This document shows positions 57,595-64,000 of a stretch of DNA of 64,000 bases, one piece after another. The first letter of the stretch is position 1. Every line of letters starts with the position of its first letter. The position numbers were made by a program, and so were the translations under genes. The stretch is from Paraburkholderia megapolitana (GTDB lineage: Bacteria > Pseudomonadota > Gammaproteobacteria > Burkholderiales > Burkholderiaceae): assembly GCF_007556815.1 (NCBI RefSeq), contig NZ_CP041743.1, positions 1,798,001 to 1,862,000 of the forward strand, given 5' to 3'. The notes under the pieces are model-generated. The model saw only the letters and a list, made by a program, of their open reading frames with translations, was not told the DNA's origin and searched no databases.

Positions 57595-59088
57595 TTAATT
57601 CACCGGACTCTTTGCCACCGGGATCAGCGGCACCCGCGGCAGGATCGGCGCAGTCGCCCAGCCGCTGCGGCGGACGTGGTGAATGATCAAGGGGATGCCT
57701 GCGAACAGCACGATGCCAGATATGACGAGTGCCGTGTAGAGCATGGGCGAGCCAACCGGTAACTGATCCGGCGGAAAGAACGCGACAATGAAGCTGAATG
57801 CCACACCCGCAAAGCCGACGCCCGCAGTCAGCCACATTCCCGCCATCCCGCCCGGCACCTTGAACGGACGTTGCAGCGTCGGCGCTGAATAACGCAGCTT
57901 GATTGCCGCGCCATACATCAGCATGTAGGCAATCAGGTAAAGCGCGATCGTCATCGCCGAGATCAGGAAAAAGGCCACCGATACATCGGGAATGACGAAG
58001 TAGAAGCAGGACATCGCGGTAACGATCACCCCCTGTACGAGCAGGATGTGCTTCGGCATGCCTTTGCTGTTCTTTGCTTGCAGGATTGGCGGTAGCTCAC
58101 CTTCGCGGGCCGTTTCGAGCAGGCCACGCGAAGGACTCCCGAGCCAGGCAAGCACGCCGCTGATCGCGCCAAGTGCCACTAGCAGCGACAACGCCGATAC
58201 CGCCCAACCCATATGCCAGATGTCGGTGATGATCGCACTGAACGTATCGAATACGCCCGATTGCAAAGAGATCTTTTCATACGGCAGGATCGCAGCGATG
58301 GGTAGCGCGCCGAGTGCGAATATGAGCACGGAGATGAGGGCGCCGAGACCGATAGCGGCCGGATACCCGCGGCTTGGGCTGCGCATCTCCATCACGTGCA
58401 CGGCCTGTACTTCGACGCCCGCGAACAGCAATACGATACCGGCAAGGAAAGCGATCGTGCCGAAACCATGAATCGCCGGCCAGAAGCGCGCGTGTCCGTC
58501 CTGTGACAGCGCCGCCACTTGCAGCTGCTCCCAGCCGATCGGGTGACCAGTGTTGACCCAATAGCCAAGCAACGCCAGCAGCACGATACCCGGTACGATG
58601 GTACCGATGACAAACGTCCAGTTGGCGATCTTCGAGAACACCTCGACGCCCTGCAATACGATCCACGTGGCGATCCAGTACGCAACGATGCAGAACGCGC
58701 CGACATAGTTGCCGTTGGTCGCGAGTCCCGGTTTCCCGATGGTGTAGGCGATCGCTGCCGCGCCGAACGTCAACGCCACCGGAAACCAGACGACGTTCTG
58801 GATCCACTGCAGCCAGATCGCGAGGAACCCCCAACGCGTCCCGAATGCTTCTGCGACCCACGTATAGATTCCCCCGCGCCGATCGGAGAACGCTCCACCC
58901 AGCTCGGCGGAGACGAGCGAAGCGGGAATCAGGTAAAAGACCACCGTGAAGGCGAGATAGACGAACATCGTCATCTCCTCCTTCGCCAGCAGGGGCAGTC
59001 CGCGAAGACTGGTGACGACGGCGGCCGCCGTCATTAACCCGATTGAAGTAACGCTCAGGTATTTGCCTCGCTCAATTGTCTTGTCCAT
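57595..59088 (-). CDS. gadC: Glutamate:GABA antiporter (GadC-type APC transporter)
   Basis: This 497-residue inner-membrane antiporter has twelve predicted helices and the APC helix 1 block. Family segments include G-G-I-Y-T-W-V-A-E-A-F-G and F-A-G-V-E-V-Q-A-V-H-V. It exchanges glutamate for GABA in acid resistance. The start is ATG 59088; a much longer frame upstream runs across gadB in another frame. It follows gadB by 32 bases. Confidence 0.92.
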   Translation of the reverse strand: MDKTIERGKYLSVTSIGLMTAAAVVTSLRGLPLLAKEEMTMFVYLAFTVVFYLIPASLVSAELGGAFSDRRGGIYTWVAEAFGTRWGFLAIWLQWIQNVVWFPVALTFGAAAIAYTIGKPGLATNGNYVGAFCIVAYWIATWIVLQGVEVFSKIANWTFVIGTIVPGIVLLALLGYWVNTGHPIGWEQLQVAALSQDGHARFWPAIHGFGTIAFLAGIVLLFAGVEVQAVHVMEMRSPSRGYPAAIGLGALISVLIFALGALPIAAILPYEKISLQSGVFDTFSAIITDIWHMGWAVSALSLLVALGAISGVLAWLGSPSRGLLETAREGELPPILQAKNSKGMPKHILLVQGVIVTAMSCFYFVIPDVSVAFFLISAMTIALYLIAYMLMYGAAIKLRYSAPTLQRPFKVPGGMAGMWLTAGVGFAGVAFSFIVAFFPPDQLPVGSPMLYTALVISGIVLFAGIPLIIHHVRRSGWATAPILPRVPLIPVAKSPVN

Positions 59089-59120
59089 TTCACATGCTCC
59101 TGTGGGTTTTCGGTATCGGG

Positions 59121-60506
59121 TCAATCGTGGTGAAAGCTCGGACCGGCTGTCGACTGCCGCACCGGGTTCTTTGCCAGATGCGCGACCGCGCGCCGGATGT
59201 CTTCGAGCAGCAACGCCGCCATGTCGCGCGTCACGCCACGCCGTATCAGAACACGCTGGACAATCGTTTCTTCGCGTCCCGCCGGAAGCTTGTACGAGGC
59301 AATCTGCCAGCCCCGCATGCGTACATGGTCCGACAGATCGAACAAGGTGAAACCCGCGGTAGCCGGGTACCTGAGCTTGTAGCAGACAGCCGGGAGTGCT
59401 CCGCGACCGTCGTAGATGAGTTCGAGCGCCTCGATCTTTGCAAGTCCATCGGCGAGTGCCTGTGCCGTGTCCGCGCATTCCTGCTGGATGTGTCGATACC
59501 CTTCGCGCCCGAGACGCAGCAGCATGTAGTACTGCGCGATGATCTGTCCGGCTGGGCGCGAGAAATTCAGCGCAAAGGTGGGCATGTCGCCACCCAGATA
59601 GTCGACACGAAAGATCAGGTCACTGGGTAGATCGGCGGTGCTGCGCCACACGACCCAGCCCACTCCTAACGGGGCGAGCCCGAATTTGTGCCCGGACGCG
59701 TTGATGGATTTGACACGCTCGACGCTGAAATCCCAGTCGAGATCCGGTTGAATGAACGGCGCAACGAATCCACCGCTTGCCGCATCGACGTGAATCGGGA
59801 TGTCGAGACCGACGTCGCGTTGCAATGCATCCAGCGCGTTCGCCAGCGCCTTGACGGGTTCATACACGCAAGTGAAGGTGATACCCAGCGTGGCGACGAC
59901 GCCGATGGTGTTCTCATCGCACCAGGCAGCCAGCTGTTCCGGCTGCAGGCCGAGTGAATTGCCATCAAGCGGAACCTGACGCATCTCGACATCGAAGTAA
60001 CGTGCGAATTTTTCCCAACAGACCTGAACCGGGCCGCAGACGAAGTTCGGCTTGTCTGTCGGCTTGCCTTGTGCCGCCATGCGCTGCTTCCACCGCCATT
60101 TGAGCGCAAGGCCGCCGAGCATGCAGGCTTCGCTGGACCCGGTCGTAGAACACCCCGTGGTCTTCCATGACCGGGGGGCGTGCCACAGATCGGCAAGCAT
60201 GTGCACGCAGCGCATCTCGATCTCGGCGGTCTGCGGGTATTCGTCCTTGTCGATCATGTTCTTGTCGATCGAAAGATCCATCAGACGACGGACCTCATCA
60301 TCGGCATAGGTCGTGCAGAACGTCGCTACGTTCTGGCGGGAATTGCCGTCCATGAACAGTTCGTCGCGTACCAGATCGAATACGGTGCGCCGGTCCGACG
60401 AGGTTTCGGGAATACGGTACTTCGGGAGGGACGACCCGGAAATCGTCGCCATGTAGTCATCGGCCACTGCGTCCGGTGTGGGCGGTGCGGACTTGAGAAA
60501 GGTCAT
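59121..60506 (-). CDS. gadB: Glutamate decarboxylase
   Basis: This 461-residue PLP enzyme makes GABA from glutamate, consuming a proton. The PLP lysine is in S-G-H-K-F-G-L-A-P-L-G and the PLP-binding Asp in H-V-D-A-A-S-G-G-F. The C-terminal I-V-Q-R-V-L-I-R and His-containing tail (S-F-H-H-D) resemble the pH-responsive tail of E. coli GadB. It forms an operon with gadC. Confidence 0.95.
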   Translation of the reverse strand: MTFLKSAPPTPDAVADDYMATISGSSLPKYRIPETSSDRRTVFDLVRDELFMDGNSRQNVATFCTTYADDEVRRLMDLSIDKNMIDKDEYPQTAEIEMRCVHMLADLWHAPRSWKTTGCSTTGSSEACMLGGLALKWRWKQRMAAQGKPTDKPNFVCGPVQVCWEKFARYFDVEMRQVPLDGNSLGLQPEQLAAWCDENTIGVVATLGITFTCVYEPVKALANALDALQRDVGLDIPIHVDAASGGFVAPFIQPDLDWDFSVERVKSINASGHKFGLAPLGVGWVVWRSTADLPSDLIFRVDYLGGDMPTFALNFSRPAGQIIAQYYMLLRLGREGYRHIQQECADTAQALADGLAKIEALELIYDGRGALPAVCYKLRYPATAGFTLFDLSDHVRMRGWQIASYKLPAGREETIVQRVLIRRGVTRDMAALLLEDIRRAVAHLAKNPVRQSTAGPSFHHD

Positions 60507-60664
60507 GATGTCTTGCCTCTTGCTTGAGAAAGGACTGCTATGAATGAGCCGTGCCGCACGGGATCGAATGGGCGCCACGGAGAGTCTTGCAATCGCAGCG
60601 CATCGTCGGGAAGCTGCACAACGCGCAGCACACCCGTATGGCTTGCGATGAAATGGCGGGCGAT

Positions 60665-61531
60665 CTACACCGCGTCGAGATGGACCTGCAGCGCGGCACG
60701 ACCTGCTATCGGTCGTTCCTCCAGCTCGACGCTTTGTTGCGGGGCAGGTACTTCGCAGCACCACCCCAGCGTTTCCGTGATCTGGCGGCGCAGCGCGTTG
60801 ACCGCGGAGGGTTCGCCGTGAGTGATAAAGGTGCGTGCCGGTGCGTCCGTCATTGAACCGAGCCAGCTAAGCGTGTCGCTGTAGTCCGCATGCACGGAAA
60901 GCGATGGAATCGATTCGACGACCAGATAATCGGCATGTATGGGCGCCGACGGCGCGCGGATGAGGGAGGCCTGCGGACGGCGCAGATCGCCCGAGAACGC
61001 GAGTATGGTCTGGCGCCAGCACAGTACGACGCTTGCAGCACTGAGAATGTGCCCTGCCGGTAAAAACCTGAAGCACATCGCGTCGTTAAGTGCGATGGGC
61101 GTGTCGAATTCGTGCGGCCTGAGAAGCTGCAGCGCGCGCTGCGCATCGTCGGGCGCATATAACGGCAGTGCGGGGCGTTGTTTCGAATCGCCGTGACGAC
61201 ACGCAAAACCGGTTTCCTCTTTGGAAAATGTTGCGTTGTCGTCCAGCATGATGCCGCACAGGTCGGCGGTGCCCGGCGTGCAATACACGGGGCCACGGTA
61301 TCCCTCGCGGACGAGCGCGGGCAGATACCCGCTATGGTCGATATGTGCATGCGTGAGGATGACTGCGTCGAGGCTGTCGACGGCTGTCGGAAAGGGCTTG
61401 CAGCTACGTGCGCGACGGTTTTCTGCTCCCTCGAAGAATCCGGAGTCGATCAGGATCCGCAAACCCGCTCCTTCGAGGAGGTATCGGGAACCGGTGACCG
61501 TTTCCGTTGCACCGAGAAAAGTAAGTTTCAT
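60665..61531 (-). CDS. Metallo-beta-lactamase-fold protein lacking the beta-CASP domain
   Basis: This 288-residue protein matches both ends of the beta-CASP RNase/CPSF-like family of about 450 residues. The metal site H-A-H-I-D-H is at 61-66, with H161, D182 and the C-terminal S-V-H-A-D-Y (H214) and T-H-G-E-P (H238). Between A-D-Y-L-V-V-E-S (to about 208) and S-V-H-A-D-Y, the roughly 150-residue beta-CASP domain is absent. The frame is intact. It may be a degenerate nuclease or a hydrolase of another kind. The ATG at 61531 is preferred to one at 61567. Confidence 0.82.
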   Translation of the reverse strand: MKLTFLGATETVTGSRYLLEGAGLRILIDSGFFEGAENRRARSCKPFPTAVDSLDAVILTHAHIDHSGYLPALVREGYRGPVYCTPGTADLCGIMLDDNATFSKEETGFACRHGDSKQRPALPLYAPDDAQRALQLLRPHEFDTPIALNDAMCFRFLPAGHILSAASVVLCWRQTILAFSGDLRRPQASLIRAPSAPIHADYLVVESIPSLSVHADYSDTLSWLGSMTDAPARTFITHGEPSAVNALRRQITETLGWCCEVPAPQQSVELEERPIAGRAALQVHLDAV

Positions 61532-61613
61532 GGAAACTCCCGTTGAACCTGATGAGACACCTGACATCGCAGGCGGTACAGACTCTATTCAAGCGCAACG
61601 GGTGTGGCGCGGC

Positions 61614-61627
61614 TTGACCTGGATCAT
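61614..61627 (+). promoter_or_regulatory. FNR/Anr-box-like site upstream of flavodoxin gene
   Basis: TTGACCTGGATCAT matches the TTGAT-N4-ATCAA consensus at 8 of 10 positions. The -10-like TATCTT at 61649-61654 is spaced as in class II FNR promoters, with the box centre about 41 bases before the expected start. It lies 77 bases upstream of the flavodoxin gene. Confidence 0.45.
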
Positions 61628-61703
61628 CGATCACAAAGATGCGAAGCCTATCTTTGTTCAAGTGCGCCCGCGGTTTGACGGAGCGCCGCAACGGAGACCA
61701 GCC

Positions 61704-62297
61704 ATGCCGGACGCGCCCAGATTTCTCGTCATCTACTATTCGCGCGAGGGGGTGACCAGCCGCCTCGCGGAGCGGCTCGCCGCCGAATTAGGCGCAGACA
61801 TCGAACCGATTCGCGAGTGCGTGCCACTGCGGCATCGTCCCGGTTTCATTGGCTACCTGGGCTCGCTGATCGACGCAGTTCAGCGCAAGCCCGCGTGTCT
61901 CGTCGCCACCCGGCACGACCCGGCCGCATACGACATCGTTGTCGTCGGCACACCGGTCTGGGCAGCCCGTGCCAGTGCGCCAGTGGCGACGTGGCTTGCC
62001 GCGCACAGGCAGCAGCTACTGCATGTCGCATTTTTCTGTAGCAAGGGGGAGCCGGATGCAGAAGCGGCGTTCGAACGGATGCGCGAAATCGTCGGCAAGG
62101 CGCCGGTCGCGACCTGCTCCATTTCCGCAAGCGCTATGCGTGACGGAGCAGCCCCCGACATACTCGGTACCTTCGCGAGGAAGATACGCAGTCGGCTGGC
62201 GATTATGGAGGCGGTGGATCGAGCGTCGGCCGTAGGTGCGCATGCAGGTCGAGGCTCGCGTCGCACAGTGCGCAGCATGTCGCTGCGCGGCAGCTAG
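61704..62297 (+). CDS. Flavodoxin-family protein
   Basis: This 197-residue protein has an FMN-binding phosphate loop Y-S-R-E-G-V-T-S-R-L (about 12-21) and a V-V-G-T-P-V-W-A-A-R loop (about 80-89). The C-terminal 40 residues are basic and probably flexible. The ATG at 61704 with CGGAGA upstream is chosen; a longer frame would overlap the FNR-like site. It is probably induced at low oxygen. Confidence 0.85.
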   Translation: MPDAPRFLVIYYSREGVTSRLAERLAAELGADIEPIRECVPLRHRPGFIGYLGSLIDAVQRKPACLVATRHDPAAYDIVVVGTPVWAARASAPVATWLAAHRQQLLHVAFFCSKGEPDAEAAFERMREIVGKAPVATCSISASAMRDGAAPDILGTFARKIRSRLAIMEAVDRASAVGAHAGRGSRRTVRSMSLRGS

Positions 62298-62379
62298 CCG
62301 GCGAGCGTTCGCGCTCCCTCCTGCCGGACGGCCGTGCCGCTGAGTGGCGCGCCCCGTTCCGACGTGCGAATGAGGCTGA

Positions 62380-62393
62380 TTGATGCACGTCAA
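62380..62393 (+). promoter_or_regulatory. FNR/Anr box upstream of HPF-like gene
   Basis: TTGATGCACGTCAA matches the FNR consensus at 9 of 10 positions. A -10-like GATGAT lies at 62415-62420 at class II spacing. The HPF-like gene starts 109 bases downstream. This is the best FNR site I found in the window. Confidence 0.6.
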
Positions 62394-62502
62394 CACCATT
62401 CTCCGGCAGTAGACGATGATTGTATCCAGGGCCTTTGGTGAGTGGGTCTACCGCGCCGCATCGGCCGATACCCCTGGCTGAATGGATTTCGGGAGAAGTG
62501 AA

Positions 62503-62826
62503 ATGGGAGTCGGCATGCATATCGTCTATCTGGGCTTCGCCGGTTCCATACCGATCGAGGCTGAGGCCGGCGTGCAGCTCGTGCGCCTCGAGCGCTTCGC
62601 AGGCGTACTGGCCGGGTGTCATCTGGCGATCGAAGCGTTGAAAACCCCGACAGGCCAGACACTGTACGACGCTCGTCTCGACCTGATGACCCGAGTGGAT
62701 GGTTTCACTCCGATCGGGCATTGCTCGAGTCCCGATCCCAGGGAGGCTGTGCGGCAGGCATTCGATGCGGCAGAACGACTTCTGGGTGATGCGAACAGGG
62801 AGCTGCGACGGTCCGCCACTGAATGA
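62503..62826 (+). CDS. HPF/RaiA-like ribosome hibernation factor
   Basis: This 107-residue protein has the S30AE pattern: C-H-L-A-I-E-A-L then Y-D-A-R-L-D-L and A-V-R-Q-A-F-D-A-A-E-R-L-L. Such proteins dimerise or silence ribosomes in non-growing cells. The ATG at 62503 has GGGAG seven bases upstream. It has its own FNR-type promoter and lies in the low-oxygen island, matching a role in anoxic persistence. Confidence 0.8.
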   Translation: MGVGMHIVYLGFAGSIPIEAEAGVQLVRLERFAGVLAGCHLAIEALKTPTGQTLYDARLDLMTRVDGFTPIGHCSSPDPREAVRQAFDAAERLLGDANRELRRSATE

Positions 62827-63009
62827 TTGCGGTGCGCTACGCCGACGACCAGGCGCCACGGCCACATGTTGTGACTCGATGGGGCGAGAATCGCGTAGCG
62901 AAGCGCAGTTTGCCGCAGAGGTTTTCGTGCGGATCGAGGACCATGCGCAGCGAGGCCCGGATCTTATGCGGGGAGCCGCCCCCTTTGTTATCGACGCTGT
63001 CGGCGCAAC

Positions 63010-63801
63010 TCATACCTGCTCGAGCCCCTCCAGATCGACGATGCGAATCTCTTTGCCGTGCGTGTCGATCAGGCGGTCACGCTGAAACTTCGAAAACATC
63101 CGGCTTACGGTTTCGAGCTTCATCCCGAGATAGCAGCCAATTTCTTCGCGCGTCATCCGCAGGTTGAATTCGGCGGCCGAGTAACCGCGCGCCCTGAAAC
63201 GTGCTGACAGATTAAGGAGGAAAGCGGCGACGCGTTGCCCGGCGGTCATCGTACCGAGTAGCATCATCAAGTCCGATTCGCGGACGATCTCGCCGCTCAT
63301 CATCCGGTGAACATGACGCTGCATCGAGCGCATTTCGCGGCAGATGGCTTCGAGCTGCGCATAGGGAATAATGCACACGACGCTGTCTTCCAGTGCAATC
63401 GCGTCGCCGTTGTGGCGATCACTGCAGACGCCGTCAAGTCCGAGCGTTTCGCCGGAAATCTGAAAACCCGTGACGTGCTCCTGGCCATCGCGGTGCATGA
63501 CCACCGTCTTGAACGATCCGGCCCGGACCGCATAGAGGCTCTGGAACGTGTCACCCGAGCGGAACAGTGCTTCGCCGCGCCGGATATGGCGAGACGAACA
63601 GATGATCGAGTCGAGGCGAGTGAGCTCGGCGGCTGTCAGATCGGGCGGCAGGCACACCGAGCGTATCGAGCAGGTCGAACAGGCACGTTTCGTCACGTCC
63701 ACGAACTCGAGCGGACGCGCGGCGTGATGGGCATCGAGGGGAAATGCCATGCCGATCGGTGCATGGGACGGGCGGACTTCACCTGCGGATACGGAAAGCA
63801 T
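63010..63801 (-). CDS. FNR/Anr-family oxygen-sensing regulator
   Basis: This 263-residue CRP/FNR protein has the N-terminal cluster cysteines C41, C44 and C50, plus C143 in V-V-C-I-I-P-Y. This is the full set for an oxygen-labile [4Fe-4S] cluster. The recognition helix reads E-T-V-S-R-M-F, giving the E-x2-S-R of FNR and so the TTGAT half-site. The ATG at 63801 with AGGAGT upstream is preferred to a start at 63849. It can be the regulator of the neighbouring island genes. Confidence 0.93.
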   Translation of the reverse strand: MLSVSAGEVRPSHAPIGMAFPLDAHHAARPLEFVDVTKRACSTCSIRSVCLPPDLTAAELTRLDSIICSSRHIRRGEALFRSGDTFQSLYAVRAGSFKTVVMHRDGQEHVTGFQISGETLGLDGVCSDRHNGDAIALEDSVVCIIPYAQLEAICREMRSMQRHVHRMMSGEIVRESDLMMLLGTMTAGQRVAAFLLNLSARFRARGYSAAEFNLRMTREEIGCYLGMKLETVSRMFSKFQRDRLIDTHGKEIRIVDLEGLEQV

Positions 63802-64000
63802 GCGCGACTCCTGTCTGTCCGGCGACGTGTCGCAATGATGCTGGCGCAATCGTCCGAAACCTGTGGCTCGTGGCGTTCCTGGTGAGAAACCCCGTCAAGG
63901 TAGCCGGTTACGCCGGCATCCATGAAGCACAGTATCGTGCTTGCCACGCAGGATAGAAATCGGCCGGCATTGAAGTTGAAGTAAGCCTGGCGGAAGGCGT
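63802..64000. other. Window end, upstream of FNR gene
   Basis: No complete gene is seen in the last 199 bases. No FNR box is found here. Confidence 0.4.

Noticed and set aside
59089..59478. Extended N-terminus for gadC
   Set aside because: It is antisense-frame sequence within gadB; the transporter family start matches ATG 59088.
62823..63167. Plus-strand frame at the FNR 3' end
   Set aside because: It is opposite the FNR coding region and shows no protein features.

Overview
The window looks like a stretch of a Paraburkholderia or close Burkholderiaceae chromosome. The evidence is high-GC coding sequence, a luxI-rsaL-luxR quorum-sensing arrangement, a cbpA-cbpM pair, an N-type ATPase operon, and a perfect 32-bp palindrome of a kind I associate with dispersed repeats in these genomes. 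The species call is an inference from gene content. No tRNA, rRNA, CRISPR array or intact insertion sequence was seen.

Layout. 1-255: the C-terminal end of an MFS transporter. 364-2873: quorum sensing, with an AHL synthase, the repressor RsaL, and two tandem LuxR-type proteins. 3412-13200: a sugar-acid island with a DHDPS-family dehydratase, a ketoglutarate-semialdehyde dehydrogenase, an SMP-30 lactonase, a PotABCD-type ABC importer and an IlvD/Edd dehydratase, consistent with non-phosphorylative pentonate breakdown to 2-oxoglutarate. 13256-19215: an SDR, small hypotheticals, a serine acetyltransferase, an AraC regulator, an EamA exporter and folE. 19333-24631: a LysR regulator diverging from pcaIJBDC, the lower protocatechuate branch of the beta-ketoadipate pathway.

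24669-41403 is the most interesting region. It combines an aerobic-type nicotinate hydroxylase (nicAB, with the large subunit carrying three haem c sites) with the two enzymes that define reductive nicotinate fermentation in Eubacterium barkeri, 6-hydroxynicotinate reductase and enamidase. A Liv-type ABC importer, an ApbE-like UPF0280 protein, two DUF1185 proteins and a divergent ferredoxin plus ferredoxin-NADP reductase complete it. Read together, nicotinate would be imported, hydroxylated with electrons going to the respiratory chain, ring-reduced with electrons from NADPH through ferredoxin, and opened by enamidase. The UPF0280 protein is a candidate for installing covalent flavin on the reductase. 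An omega-aminotransferase, a MocR regulator and a LysE exporter follow.

45387-63801 is a stress and low-oxygen island: a YflT/DUF1269-type protein, an NRAMP-like transporter, a UPF0104 membrane protein, cbpA-cbpM, uspA coupled to a complete N-ATPase operon (atpDCQRBEFAG), gadB-gadC, a metallo-beta-lactamase-fold protein lacking its beta-CASP domain, a flavodoxin, an HPF-like ribosome hibernation factor, and an FNR/Anr oxygen sensor with all four cluster cysteines. FNR-box-like sites precede the flavodoxin and HPF genes.
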